Below are positions 1-8,615 of a stretch of 53,421 bases of DNA, one piece after another. Position 1 is the stretch's first letter; the number at the start of each line of letters is the position of its first letter. Both the position numbers and the translations under genes were made by a program. This DNA comes from Azonexaceae bacterium (lineage in GTDB: Bacteria; Pseudomonadota; Gammaproteobacteria; Burkholderiales; Rhodocyclaceae): assembly GCA_013335535.1 (NCBI GenBank), contig JAAXVL010000019.1:1-53421 (forward strand), in the 5' to 3' direction. The notes under the pieces are model-generated. The model saw only the letters and a program-made list of their open reading frames with translations. It did not search any database and had not been told where the DNA came from.

Positions 1-666
1 CGCCGCGACTACCGCTCGCCGGCGGAAAAGCACGACCAGAACGACGATGGCAAAGGCGCCGAGGATGGCCGGATTGAGCAGCCAGCCGGAGGCGGCAAGG
101 CCGAAGTAATAAGCCCGGATACCGCGGTTGAAGTCGTCGCCGGCCAGGTTGTTGGCGCCGGCGACGCGCTTGGCGTAGGCGTCGATGCCCGGATCGCCGG
201 CCTTGCCGAAGGGGGCAGCGCCAACAAGGATGGAGAGCAGGTTGAACTGGCGCAGCGACCAGGTGAATTTGAAGTAGGCGAAAACGAAGGACGCTAGCAG
301 CAACATGAGCTTGATTTCGAGCAGCTCGCGGTTGCCGGCGCCGCCGAAGGGCAGTTCGGCCGTGAAGCTGAGCAGCTTGTCCGAGGCACCAAGCGCGGCG
401 ACGAGGCCGGCGATGATGTAGATCGTCGTGTTGGCGTAAAAGGAAACGCTGGTTACCAGGTTGCCGATCAGGGTTGAGTCAGACACCCGCATTTCACGTT
501 CCAGCATGCGGTAAGCCCACTGCAGGCGGTAGCTCTGGCTGGTGTGAATCAGGCCGTTGGCGCCACGCTGGCTATGTTCGGAATACCAGGCGTAGCCGGC
601 CCAGCTGGCAAAGAAAATGGCCAGCGAGACCCAGTCGATTGCGGAAAGGTGGGGCAGTGCATGCAT
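1..666 (-). CDS. DUF599 family membrane protein (partial, C-terminus off the window)
   Basis: An open minus-strand frame runs from the ATG at 666 off the left edge without a stop, giving 222 residues that begin MHALPHLSAIDWVSLAIFF. It has hydrophobic segments near residues 12-27, 78-95 and 125-145 and another just before the window edge. The pattern SYRLQWAYRMLEREMRVSDS followed by a helix, then a late RVAGANNLAGDDFNRGIRAYYF stretch, matches what I know of the DUF599 inner-membrane family, which has no assigned function. Family members are about 230-250 residues, so only the last few are missing. The ribosome binding site is weak, so a GTG one codon upstream at 669 is possible. It diverges from the diguanylate cyclase at 822. 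Confidence 0.75.
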   Translation of the reverse strand, partial: MHALPHLSAIDWVSLAIFFASWAGYAWYSEHSQRGANGLIHTSQSYRLQWAYRMLEREMRVSDSTLIGNLVTSVSFYANTTIYIIAGLVAALGASDKLLSFTAELPFGGAGNRELLEIKLMLLLASFVFAYFKFTWSLRQFNLLSILVGAAPFGKAGDPGIDAYAKRVAGANNLAGDDFNRGIRAYYFGLAASGWLLNPAILGAFAIVVLVVLFRRRAVVAA

Positions 667-821
667 CACTGCATATTGCCATAGCCCGTCACGCTTGCGA
701 TATCGCGTAAACCCTTGTTGTTGCCGACAGGAACCATGTCATATGCTGAAAGTCATAATTGGATTGCATTGATGGGGTCTTCGCCATGGCCGGCGTGAAG
801 TTTTCTCAGGATGGTTGATCG

Positions 822-1955
822 ATGAACAGAATGCATCCATTCACTTTGCGTTTCCATGACCCGGAAACCGAGCGTGCCTTCCTTCGGCAGTTGTTGCCAC
901 GCCTGCGTCTGCAGGGCCGGGCGGCCATCGTTGTCGGCGTTTTTGTGTATTTTGCCTATGGCGCGCTGGACCACCTTTTTGTGCCGTCCAGCCAGCTCGG
1001 CCTCGTCTGGCTCATCCGCATGCTGGCGCTGGCGGTGCCGCTTGGCGTCCTGGTGCTGACCTTTACCCCGTGGTTCGAGAAAGCCAACCAGTTCCTGCTC
1101 GCGCTGGTCGGGCTGTCGGCGGCGCTTGGCCTGATCGCCATGCTCTGGCATCTGCCGGTGGAAAGCAGTACCTACTATTACCCGGGGCTCATGCTGGCTA
1201 CGTTTTATACCTACAACCTGATCGGCACCCGTTTCATCCAGGCGCTTGGCATCAACGTTTTTGTCCTGCTGCTCTACAACCTGTTCTTCGCTTATGCCCA
1301 TGCCTATCCGGAACCGATGCTGCTCAGCCAGAATTTTTTCATGATCTCGGCCAACCTCATCGGCGGGGCAGCCGGCTATCTGGTCGAATACCAGCGGCGC
1401 CAGCTTTTCCTGCGCGAGATGCAGGTGGATCGGGAGCGTCGCCTGCACCTCCAGCGTTCGCTGCATGACCGGCTGACCGGCCTGCCCAATCGTGACCTGC
1501 TCGATGACCGGCTGAATCAGGCGCTGGCGCTGGCCCGGCGCGATTCCGAGCGGCATGCCGGATTTTTCGTTGATCTCGATGGATTCAAGAGCGTAAACGA
1601 CCAGTTGGGACACGAGGCCGGCGATACGGTATTGCGTGAAATCGCCCGCCGTCTGGTTGCCGCGACGCGGGAAACGGACACTATCTCGCGTCTCGGCGGC
1701 GACGAGTTCTTTCTGCTCGTGCACGACATCGGCTCCTGCGATGCCGCGGCCCATCTGGCTGAAAAGCTGATCCGGATCATCGAGGAACCGATCGCCAGCC
1801 TTCCCGATATGCCTCCGATAAGCGCCAGCATCGGCATCTGCCTGTTTCCGCAGGTCGGCCTGCAAAGCACCTCGGAAGCGATCATTCGCTGCGCCGACCA
1901 GTCCATGTACCGGGCCAAGGCAGCCGGCAAACGAAGCTATCACCTGTCCCAGTAA
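822..1955 (+). CDS. Membrane-anchored diguanylate cyclase (GGDEF)
   Basis: The 377-residue protein has about six hydrophobic segments between residues 33 and 190, then a short linker helix and a GGDEF domain at about 210-377. The active-site loop RLGGDEFF is intact at 290-297. An RETD inhibitory site at 283-286 lies exactly five residues before it, so product inhibition by c-di-GMP is expected. The predicted reaction is two GTP to c-di-GMP on the cytoplasmic face of the inner membrane. The N-terminal part looks like a MASE-type membrane sensor, but I cannot name its ligand. An AGGA lies about ten bases before the ATG. It appears monocistronic. Confidence 0.9.
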   Translation: MNRMHPFTLRFHDPETERAFLRQLLPRLRLQGRAAIVVGVFVYFAYGALDHLFVPSSQLGLVWLIRMLALAVPLGVLVLTFTPWFEKANQFLLALVGLSAALGLIAMLWHLPVESSTYYYPGLMLATFYTYNLIGTRFIQALGINVFVLLLYNLFFAYAHAYPEPMLLSQNFFMISANLIGGAAGYLVEYQRRQLFLREMQVDRERRLHLQRSLHDRLTGLPNRDLLDDRLNQALALARRDSERHAGFFVDLDGFKSVNDQLGHEAGDTVLREIARRLVAATRETDTISRLGGDEFFLLVHDIGSCDAAAHLAEKLIRIIEEPIASLPDMPPISASIGICLFPQVGLQSTSEAIIRCADQSMYRAKAAGKRSYHLSQ

Positions 1956-2017
1956 GCTGGTCGGCCCGGTTTGAATTCCTGTATCCTGCCTGCCTTTGAA
2001 AATCACGGGGAACAGAC

Positions 2018-2332
2018 ATGGGGCAGGCCAAAAATCGCGGAACGCAGGCAGAGCGCATCGCTCAGGCGCAAGCCAAAATCGAGGAATCACGCCCCGAAAA
2101 GCTGGTGTGCAACGGTTGTGGTGGCGACGTGACGACCATCAACCCGGTCAGCACGCGCGGCCTGCGCGGTATCGACGCCATCTGGGTCGGCCAGTGCGAA
2201 TGCGGCCAGACCACCTTCGCTGCATCCGGCGAGCCGAAAGCCGTCGACGCCTTCTTCTTCGCTCTCAGCGAAAACAGCGAACTGACGCTGGGCCGCCAGA
2301 ACAAGGACGGCGCCGAGCACGAAACGGCCTGA
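2018..2332 (+). CDS. Small zinc-ribbon-like hypothetical protein
   Basis: This 104-residue soluble protein is preceded by a GGGGAA ribosome binding site seven bases before the ATG. Its N-terminal 28 residues are charged, with AQAQAKIEESRPEK. It then shows a CNGCGG pair near residue 31 and a CECG pair near 66, spaced as in a four-cysteine zinc ribbon. The remainder is acidic and polar. I do not recognise a named family and assign no function. Metal binding is inferred only from the two Cys pairs. It ends six bases before a copy of the dispersed repeat at 2339. Confidence 0.6.
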   Translation: MGQAKNRGTQAERIAQAQAKIEESRPEKLVCNGCGGDVTTINPVSTRGLRGIDAIWVGQCECGQTTFAASGEPKAVDAFFFALSENSELTLGRQNKDGAEHETA

Positions 2333-2338
2333 TCTTCA

Positions 2339-2377
2339 TTTCGTTTTTTGGCGGTTTTTCCGGTTGACCGTGGCAGG
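2339..2377 (+). repeat. Dispersed repeat copy 1
   Basis: Reads TTTCG, a T-rich TTGGCGG block, then TTTTTCCGGTTGACCGTGG. It starts six bases after the stop of the zinc-ribbon-like gene, in the same orientation as that gene. Confidence 0.85.
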
Positions 2378-2443
2378 TGCGGGGTAATGCACCTGGCTAC
2401 GCTTTTGTCATGGATTAAAAATCGGCCAGGAGCAGACGCCGAT

Positions 2444-2638
2444 CTATTTCTTGTTTGTATCCATAAGTGCAATCTGAAACCGGGAGAGAGCGAAGTGGAG
2501 TACATCAGCTTCGGCATCTGTTCCTGCTAAACCTCGGAGAGTATTCCAGTTCAACTCAAGCAATAGTTTCCGAAATGCTTCCGCTTGATCTCTCGGCATC
2601 TGCACGGTAATAGATAGGTTCTCGTCGTGCTCATTCAC
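2444..2638 (-). CDS. DUF7706-like small protein
   Basis: I chose the GTG at 2638 because AAAGGCGG lies nine bases before it. The frame can extend to an ATG at 2656 or a TTG at 2665. The 64-residue product begins MNEHDENLSITVQM and continues with DQAEAFRKLLLELNW, then LAGTDAEADVLHFALSRFQ. This pattern resembles small DUF7706-type proteins as I remember them; family membership is an inference. It is transcribed away from the XRE regulator at 2741, so the two share an intergenic region. Base composition here is clearly AT-richer than in the flanking genes, which hints at acquisition by transfer. Confidence 0.5.
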   Translation of the reverse strand: MNEHDENLSITVQMPRDQAEAFRKLLLELNWNTLRGLAGTDAEADVLHFALSRFQIALMDTNKK

Positions 2639-2740
2639 GTTTGTGCCGCCTTTCATCGATACCAAAATATATTTGGCGTCATGGTCAGCTTGGCGTCAAA
2701 TGTAGAATATAGTCCGTGGATGTGTAGTCTCTCATGATTG

Positions 2741-2998
2741 ATGCTCGGCGTCATGCCGAACATCAACCTTAAACCTCTCCAGAATGTCTTAAGTTTTCGT
2801 GTGAGGGGTGCGCGAAAGTCTCTTGGCATGTCCCAAGAAAACCTCGCTTTTCAGGCCGATGTAGATAGAACTTATGTCAGCCAGATTGAGCGAGCGATAG
2901 GTAACCCATCTCTCTTGGTGTTGGCGAAGTTATCTTTCGTCCTCGGTATTGAAGTGTCTGAGTTACTTCACTTGAGCGTGGAGGACGCTCTGGACTGA
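2741..2998 (+). CDS. XRE-family helix-turn-helix regulator
   Basis: This short protein of 85 residues from ATG 2741 (alternative ATG 2753) is almost entirely one Cro/CI-type HTH domain. It shows RVRGARKSLGMSQENLAFQ, then DRTYVSQIERAIGNPSLLVLAK, then IEVSELLHL. The QENLAFQADVDRTYVSQIE segment is the helix-turn-helix. Single-domain XRE proteins of this kind act as dimeric repressors or as controllers of restriction or toxin genes, but no such partner is nearby. The divergent DUF7706-like gene is the obvious target. No convincing Shine-Dalgarno is visible, and translation may start close to the transcription start. Confidence 0.8.
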   Translation: MLGVMPNINLKPLQNVLSFRVRGARKSLGMSQENLAFQADVDRTYVSQIERAIGNPSLLVLAKLSFVLGIEVSELLHLSVEDALD

Positions 2999-3059
2999 TC
3001 TTATTGAGCTTCATTTTCCAAAGTCATCAGTCCGCTTTGGGCACCGAATTGCCGTTTGC

Positions 3060-3632
3060 TCAGCTCAGCCAGAGTTTCCTCCAGCCTTCATGGCCGAGGC
3101 CTTCCATCGTTTCGATATTGCGTTCGAAAATCGCTTCGGCATCGGGGAAGGCTGCAACGGCCCGGTCGATGCTGCTTTCCCGGAGCAGGTGCAGGGTAGG
3201 GTAGGGGGAGCGGTTGGTGTAGTTGGCGATATCTTCCGGTTCGCTGCCGGCGAACTCGTATTGCGGGTGCAGGCTGGCGATCTGAAAAACGCCCTCGTAG
3301 CCAAGGTTGCGGATCAGCGCATCGACTTCGCCGAGGAAGAAATGAAAGTCGAGAAAATCGGTCATCGCCAGCGGGTGGATGAGCAGCGTGGTGTCGAGCC
3401 TGGCCGGATCGGTTTCGACCATGAGCGCCAGTTCGTGCTCGAGTTCGGCGAGCAGTTCATCGGGCGTGCTCGCCGCGGTCAGGGCGTAGCGGACCTGTTT
3501 CTTGACGAAGACGCTTTTGGCGAATGGGCACAGGTTGAGGCCGATGACGGCGCGTTCGAGCCACACTTTCGTACTGGCGATGATGTCGTCGCCGGCTGCA
3601 GCGTCGGGGTAGGGTTTGAGAAGCTCGGTCAT
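3060..3632 (-). CDS. DUF1415 family protein
   Basis: The 190-residue soluble protein contains the segment WLERAVIGLNLCPFAK near residues 24-39, followed by VRYALTAA and later an LHPQYEFAG stretch. Together these are typical of the DUF1415 family. No catalytic role is established for that family to my knowledge. AAGGCAC lies just upstream of the ATG at 3632. The gene stands alone between the XRE islet and a repeat copy. The family assignment is firm and the function is unknown. Confidence 0.85.
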   Translation of the reverse strand: MTELLKPYPDAAAGDDIIASTKVWLERAVIGLNLCPFAKSVFVKKQVRYALTAASTPDELLAELEHELALMVETDPARLDTTLLIHPLAMTDFLDFHFFLGEVDALIRNLGYEGVFQIASLHPQYEFAGSEPEDIANYTNRSPYPTLHLLRESSIDRAVAAFPDAEAIFERNIETMEGLGHEGWRKLWLS

Positions 3633-3678
3633 GGTGTGCCTTGGCGTGCATTGGGGCGACGCTGACGCCGCTCAGGTA

Positions 3679-3717
3679 TTTCAAAATTGGCCTATTTTTC
3701 CGGTTGACCGTGGAAGC
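3679..3717 (+). repeat. Dispersed repeat copy 2
   Basis: Reads TTTCAAAATTGGCC, then a T-run and TTTCCGGTTGACCGTGGAA. It lies about 43 bases downstream of the stop of the minus-strand DUF4124 gene, antisense to it. The outer TTTCC and GGAA can pair around the CGGT/ACCG core. Confidence 0.85.
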
Positions 3718-3759
3718 GTGGTTAGCTGCCGGAATTGGGGGCGGAGTTACCTTGTCTGC

Positions 3760-4323
3760 TTACTTTTTGAGAGGCTGTACCGCAATTCCCGGCGCGCTGG
3801 GCGGTTCGGCCTTGGGGGGCGGAGGCGGCTGCGGATGGATGTGCTGGTGCTGCGGAAGGATCGGCATGACGGGCACGCCGACGGGGGCATAAGCCGGCTG
3901 CGGACTGACCAGGTTGCGGCATTCCGCCTCCATCTGGGCGCGCTGGCTCGCTTCCAGAACCATCGATTCGATATTGTGCAGGCATTCATCGGCGTTGCCG
4001 GTCTGGCGGGGCGCGCGACTGACCGTGTTTGGCTGGCGCTGGGTAGCAACCCGCTCCTCGCGCTCGGCCTTGTCCTGAGCTCGCTGCACGGCTTCGCGTT
4101 TCTCGACGTAATTGCGCATCCGCTCGACATCTTGCTCGGCTGCCCGGCGGGCGGCTTCGGAAACGCGTTCGTCCGGTCGCACCGTTACCGTGCCGCTACC
4201 GGTCGGACAGGGAACGTTGGTTATCTCCGTCTTGCCGTTGGGCAGGCGGCATTTGTAGATTTCCGCACTGGCCGGGGCGGAGAGCAAGATGAGGGGCGCA
4301 ATGGCGAACAATATTCTGAACAT
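3760..4323 (-). CDS. Exported DUF4124 domain protein
   Basis: I take the ATG at 4323 because a GGTGA lies 11 bases upstream; the frame is open to 4341. The product begins MFRILFAIAPLILLSAPASA, a clear Sec signal peptide cleaved after ASA. A short DUF4124 module follows: EIYKCRLPNGKTEITNVPCP, with its paired cysteines. Next come a long charged helix (ERVSEAARRAAEQDVERM and onward) and a His/Pro-rich tail containing HQHIHPQPPPPPK. DUF4124 proteins are periplasmic and often modulate envelope functions, but no specific role is known here. The His/Pro tail could bind metal or a cell-wall component; that is speculation. Confidence 0.8.
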   Translation of the reverse strand: MFRILFAIAPLILLSAPASAEIYKCRLPNGKTEITNVPCPTGSGTVTVRPDERVSEAARRAAEQDVERMRNYVEKREAVQRAQDKAEREERVATQRQPNTVSRAPRQTGNADECLHNIESMVLEASQRAQMEAECRNLVSPQPAYAPVGVPVMPILPQHQHIHPQPPPPPKAEPPSAPGIAVQPLKK

Positions 4324-4361
4324 GACGTAATTATTCACCAAAAATGCATCCGATGCGCATT

Positions 4362-4386
4362 GGCCGGGCTCGTTCGCCGGCCTTTT
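4362..4386 (+). terminator. Possible GC hairpin followed by T4
   Basis: GGCCGG at 4362-4367 pairs with CCGGCC at 4377-4382 across a nine-base loop and is followed by TTTT. It has terminator form on the plus strand, but no plus-strand gene ends here, so its role is uncertain. It could block antisense or read-through transcription before the TonB receptor gene. Confidence 0.3.
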
Positions 4387-4553
4387 GGCTTGCCGATGAG
4401 GTGTGGCTATTTATTTGTATTATTTGAATAAAGTAACAAAAATATCTTGTGTGTTCGCTGGTTTTTGCTTTTGATAAAATCGGCTAATATATTGACCGGG
4501 ACATGCGTCTTGCATGAACAGGCGCTGGCAACAACACAGGGAAAATTGGCGGG

Positions 4554-6539
4554 ATGAATTCTGGCTGGCTGAAACATTTGAATGGTGCGCTTGGCCTGAC
4601 CTTTCTTGCTGGCGTGGCGCTGGCCGAACCGGCTGTCGACCTGACGGAACTGCCGTTGGAGCAACTGATGCTCCGCGAGGCCGTTCCCGTTGCGCAAATT
4701 GCCCAGCAGGTCAGTGATTCTCCGTCAGCCGTGAGCATCGTCACCGCCGCGGACATCCGCGCCTTCGGTTACCGCACGCTGGCCGACGTTATCAACAGCA
4801 TGCGCGGCCTGCATACCACCTACGACCGGCGCTATCAGTACATGGGTGGCCGCGGTTTCGGCGAGCCGGGCGACTACGCCGGGCGGATCATGCTGCTCAT
4901 CGACGGCTATGCGACCCAGGACAGCTTGTTCAATCAGGCTTACATCGACGAATCGGGGCTGCTTGATCTTGAACTGGTCGAGCGCGTCGAATACGTGCCG
5001 GGCACCGGTTCGGTCACCTACGGCAACAACGCCATGCTCGGCATCATCAACGTGGTGACCAAAAAGGGGCGTGATTTCAATGCCGCCCAGTTGTCCGGCG
5101 AGGTCGCCAGCCGGGGGGGGCAGAAGCAGCGGGTAAGCTACGGCAAGCGTTTCGAAAACGGGGCTGACATCCTGCTCTCGGTCTCGGCGCTCGACGTCAA
5201 GGGCCGCAACCTGTACTTCCCCGCCTACGACACTCCAAGCACCAACAACGGCATCGCCGAAAACCAGGATGGCGAGACCAACAAACGGGTCTTCGGAAAA
5301 TTCGCTTACCAGGGCCTGACCATCGAAGGGGCCTATGTCGACCGCAAGAAGATGTTGCCGACCAATCCCAGCGAGTCGACGGCATTCAATACGCCGTTTT
5401 CGGTTCGCGATGAAAACGCGTTCCTGAATCTTTCGTACCAGACGACACTGAGTCCAACGCTGAGTTCGCTCTCCCGTTTTTATTCCGGCCACTACGCCTA
5501 CGACACCTGGCGGGAGTTCATCGAATACAGTCTCGACAACGAAAAGTATGGGCGGCGCGAATACCATGGCCAGTGGTGGGGCATCGACCAGAAGTTTGTC
5601 GGTAACTGGTTGGTCGACCATACGATGGTCTTCGGCTTCGAGTTTCGTAACGATTACCGGCAGCAGTTCCGGCGGACCTACTGGTCTCCCGAGAAAGCCC
5701 TCGTCGAGGTGTTCAGCGATTCGCTATCGCGGCGCACGGCCAGCTTTTACCTGACCGACGAATACCGGATCAACGAGCGCTGGTCGCTTAATCTTGGCGC
5801 GCGCTACGATGACGCCAGCGACCTCGCGGGCAACTGGAGCCCGCGTCTCGCCGTGATCTACAAACCGACTGAGCAGACGACCCTGAAAGCTTCCTACAGC
5901 GAAGCCTTCCGCATGCCGCACGCTTATGAACGCTTTTCTTATAGTGGCACCGCCGTGCCCGAATACGTTGCAGCTACCGAACTTGGTCTGCAGCACGAAT
6001 TCACACGCGATACGCGTCTGACAGCGTCGTTGTTCAACTATCGGCGGAGCGCGCAGCTCATCTACAGCGCTGCAGTAGACGACTATGTACCCGAAGGCAA
6101 CAGCCGAACCCTGGGTCTCGAAATCGAGCTCGAGCGCCTGTGGGAAGGCGGCATTCGCTCACGTGGCAGCCTGTCCTGGCAGAACGCCCAGGATGTCTAT
6201 GGGGCCGAACTGGTCAATTCGCCGCACGTGCTGGGCAAGTTCAACCTGAGCTTTCCCCTGCCCGGTGCTGCCGTCCGCACCGGGCTCGAGGCGCAATATC
6301 TCGGCTCGCGGCTGACCCTGGAACGCCGGCGCCTCGACGGTGTGGGGTTGGCCAACCTGACCTTCTCCAGCGAGCGCAAGTGGCATGGCCTGTCAGCCTC
6401 GTTCAGCATTCGCAACCTGTTCGACCGTGAATACGAGGTGGTTTCGCCTTTCGACTGGCGGCCGGATAGCGGCGTGGCGCAGGATTCGCTGCGCATGGAT
6501 GGCCGAACCTACTGGTTCCAGCTTAACTACGATCTCTAA
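4554..6539 (+). CDS. TonB-dependent outer-membrane receptor
   Basis: The 661-residue protein has a signal sequence with core LGLTFLAGVALA ending near residue 24. A plug domain lies at about 55-165 (VSIVTAADIRAFGYRTLADV, MLLIDGYATQDSL, VERVEYVPGTGSVTYG, LGIINVVTKKG). The rest is a 22-strand-type barrel rich in alternating aromatic residues. The distal NLFDREYEVVSPF motif is typical of siderophore, vitamin or metal receptors. The C-terminus is LNYDL rather than ending in Phe. A GGCGGG precedes the ATG. Its closest resemblance is to the colicin I/ferric-siderophore group, but the ligand cannot be read from sequence. It stands alone, with no TonB/ExbBD or periplasmic binding gene beside it. Confidence 0.9.
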   Translation: MNSGWLKHLNGALGLTFLAGVALAEPAVDLTELPLEQLMLREAVPVAQIAQQVSDSPSAVSIVTAADIRAFGYRTLADVINSMRGLHTTYDRRYQYMGGRGFGEPGDYAGRIMLLIDGYATQDSLFNQAYIDESGLLDLELVERVEYVPGTGSVTYGNNAMLGIINVVTKKGRDFNAAQLSGEVASRGGQKQRVSYGKRFENGADILLSVSALDVKGRNLYFPAYDTPSTNNGIAENQDGETNKRVFGKFAYQGLTIEGAYVDRKKMLPTNPSESTAFNTPFSVRDENAFLNLSYQTTLSPTLSSLSRFYSGHYAYDTWREFIEYSLDNEKYGRREYHGQWWGIDQKFVGNWLVDHTMVFGFEFRNDYRQQFRRTYWSPEKALVEVFSDSLSRRTASFYLTDEYRINERWSLNLGARYDDASDLAGNWSPRLAVIYKPTEQTTLKASYSEAFRMPHAYERFSYSGTAVPEYVAATELGLQHEFTRDTRLTASLFNYRRSAQLIYSAAVDDYVPEGNSRTLGLEIELERLWEGGIRSRGSLSWQNAQDVYGAELVNSPHVLGKFNLSFPLPGAAVRTGLEAQYLGSRLTLERRRLDGVGLANLTFSSERKWHGLSASFSIRNLFDREYEVVSPFDWRPDSGVAQDSLRMDGRTYWFQLNYDL

Positions 6540-6586
6540 GCCTGGTGGGCCGTTGCTTCCGGCGCGGCTGGTAGCGTAAAACCTGG

Positions 6587-7468
6587 CTACGAAGCCAGAG
6601 GATCGCCTTCCGCTTCGGCCTGGCGCGCTGCCTGAACCTGCTCGTCAGGGGCGCCGATACGCTCGAGCAGATTGCTGTGGCCGATATGGAGCAGCGCTTC
6701 GATGGCCCGATAATCGTCCGGCAAGGCTGGGTCGTTCCAGCCATTGGCCGAGTGCCGGGCAAGATTGACGGCGAGCTTGACGTTCCGGACATTGCCCGTT
6801 TCGGCATCGGCCGGATTGAGCAGGGAGCAAAGCAAGGGCGGTAGCCCCCAGTGGGCAACCAATTCAACGGCAATTTCGTCGAGCGAAGCGCCAAAAACTT
6901 CTTGCTGAATCTGGCTGCTCCGCCGGCCCGGCTCGCTGCTCAGCCGCTCCTTGGCCCGGATGGCCAGGTTCGGGGCGAAGCACCACATGAGGATTTCGAC
7001 CAGGTCGTGGAGCAGCGCCGCCATGGTTATTTCGTCGAAGCTGACGTTCTGGCGCAGCAAAGCCCAGTCGCGGGCCCATTGCGAGGCGGCGCGGGAGCGG
7101 GCGATGACCTTGAGCAGGCCGAGCATGGCCTTCGGATAGCCTTTCAGCTGCTGCTCGATGATCGGCGGGTTCTGTATGCTGTTGTAAAAATTCTGCGTGC
7201 CGATCATGACCAGGCCACGTTCGATGGTTGTGATGTCGGCCGACTGGCTGCTTGATCGACGTGCCTGCAGAGTTTGAAACAGCCGGACGGTCATTAGCGG
7301 GTCGTGCGCGATGATCGTCGCCAGCTTGCGACTGTTGATCGTCTCCGCCGTTGCCTGCAATTCCTCGAGTTGGTGCACCGTATGACGCAGGACCGGGATT
7401 TCGATGGCCTTGAAGTGATCGACCCATGGTGCGACGCCCGGGAAGGGGAAATCGATCATCAAGGTCAT
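6587..7468 (-). CDS. HDOD domain signalling protein
   Basis: The 293-residue cytoplasmic protein matches the HDOD output domain. It has IPVLRHTVHQLEELQA at the start, then IIAHDPLMTVRLFQTLQAR, then TTIERGLVMIGTQNFYN. It retains ALLHDLVEILMW near residue 150, an HD pair that many HDOD proteins lose. The C-terminal half includes VELVAHWGLPPLLCSLLNP. HDOD proteins act as non-catalytic regulators or phosphodiesterase relatives in stress and motility control. The gene lies 20 bases downstream of the double-receiver gene in the same direction. The two are probably co-transcribed, with the receiver as input. AAAGG precedes the ATG at 7468. Confidence 0.85.
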   Translation of the reverse strand: MTLMIDFPFPGVAPWVDHFKAIEIPVLRHTVHQLEELQATAETINSRKLATIIAHDPLMTVRLFQTLQARRSSSQSADITTIERGLVMIGTQNFYNSIQNPPIIEQQLKGYPKAMLGLLKVIARSRAASQWARDWALLRQNVSFDEITMAALLHDLVEILMWCFAPNLAIRAKERLSSEPGRRSSQIQQEVFGASLDEIAVELVAHWGLPPLLCSLLNPADAETGNVRNVKLAVNLARHSANGWNDPALPDDYRAIEALLHIGHSNLLERIGAPDEQVQAARQAEAEGDPLAS

Positions 7469-7488
7469 GGCAGTAAACCTTTCATCAC

Positions 7489-8310
7489 TCAGGCGTTGAA
7501 CAGCTGTTTCAGGAAATTCTCGACATAGGCCGGGCGAACCGGCTTGACGACATAGCCACGGGCACCGAGTCCTGCCGCTCGCTGCACGATGGGGCGCGAG
7601 GTGTCGCCGGTTACCATGACCACAGAGGTTTTCGGGCTGGCCTCGACAATTTTGGGCAGCGCATCGAGGCCGCCAAGGATGGGCATGTTGACGTCCAGAA
7701 ACAGCACGGTGGGCTGGTGGGTCGTTGCGGCACGGATGGCTTCCTCGCCGTTGGCCGCCTGGCCGACGACCTGCAGGCCCAGTTCGGTGAGCAGGCCTTT
7801 GAGCAACAGGCGGATCGAGCTGTTGTCGTCGGCGATGACGGCGGTCCGCTGGCGGCCGGGGGCATTGCTGGTTTTTGTCTCAGCTAGCGGCGGCGTCCGC
7901 GTTGCCGATTTGCTGGGTGCTGCCGGCTGGCTTTCCGGCGAGGCACGGCGGCGGGTTTCGCAAACTTGCAGCAACTCGTCGATTACTTGTTTCTGGCCAA
8001 ACGGCTTGCGCAGAAAGCCGGCCGCACCCGCATCGGCGGCTTGAGCCTCGATGTCCGGGCCTTCCGTCGCGGTGATGAACAGCACGTCGATTTCCGGATG
8101 GTCCGAGTTGATCTCCCGCAAGATGTCGAGGCCATCCCGCCCTGGCAACTGGTAGTCGAGGCAGATGATCTGTGGAGACAGGTTGCGTACGGCATCCATG
8201 ACGCCGTTACCTTCCTCCAGCGCACCCACTACTTGATAGCCCTGGCTGGATAGCAGGGCAGTCAGCAGGTCTCGCATCGAGGCATTGTCGTCAACAATCA
8301 AAATGCGCAT
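7489..8310 (-). CDS. Response regulator with two receiver domains
   Basis: The 273-residue protein holds two CheY-like receivers and nothing else. REC1 covers about 1-118, with acidic pair DD at 7-8, phospho-acceptor Asp in CLDYQLPGRDG and the lysine in FLRKPF. After a Pro/Ser/Thr-rich linker, REC2 covers about 155-273, with DD in VIADDNSSIR, FLDVNMPILGG, the switch Thr in MVTGDTSR and the lysine in VVKPVRP. Both sites look competent for phosphorylation. With no DNA-binding or enzymatic output, it probably acts by protein contact, perhaps with the HDOD protein encoded just downstream. It lies 305 bases from the kinase operon upstream. Confidence 0.88.
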   Translation of the reverse strand: MRILIVDDNASMRDLLTALLSSQGYQVVGALEEGNGVMDAVRNLSPQIICLDYQLPGRDGLDILREINSDHPEIDVLFITATEGPDIEAQAADAGAAGFLRKPFGQKQVIDELLQVCETRRRASPESQPAAPSKSATRTPPLAETKTSNAPGRQRTAVIADDNSSIRLLLKGLLTELGLQVVGQAANGEEAIRAATTHQPTVLFLDVNMPILGGLDALPKIVEASPKTSVVMVTGDTSRPIVQRAAGLGARGYVVKPVRPAYVENFLKQLFNA

Positions 8311-8615
8311 TCAGAATTTTCCGGCAGTTTCAATAAATCCAGGTTTCGTGTGACGTGGTCAAATCGCTAGCGATGCTCATGTTAGCTGCGAAATGGGGAA
8401 AATGGACACGCTGAAATGTAAGCCGTCCCGGCGAGGTATCTTTTGCGGCTTTTGGCAACTCATCGTCGCATGACAGTGACAGCCCGGATACTTCAGCTTT
8501 ACCAAGCGGCTAACCAACTCCTCGGCATCCAGCTAGAGCCCAATTTCCTTCAACGGGGCGACGAAATCTGTTGATTGATCGGTTCGCATTCCACCTACAA
8601 GATACGTAGCCCACG
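8311..8615 (-). other. 305-base gap without a gene
   Basis: No convincing reading frame, RNA or terminator was found between the kinase at 8616 and the receiver gene. It should hold the promoter of the receiver-HDOD pair, but no clear -35/-10 boxes stand out. Confidence 0.5.
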
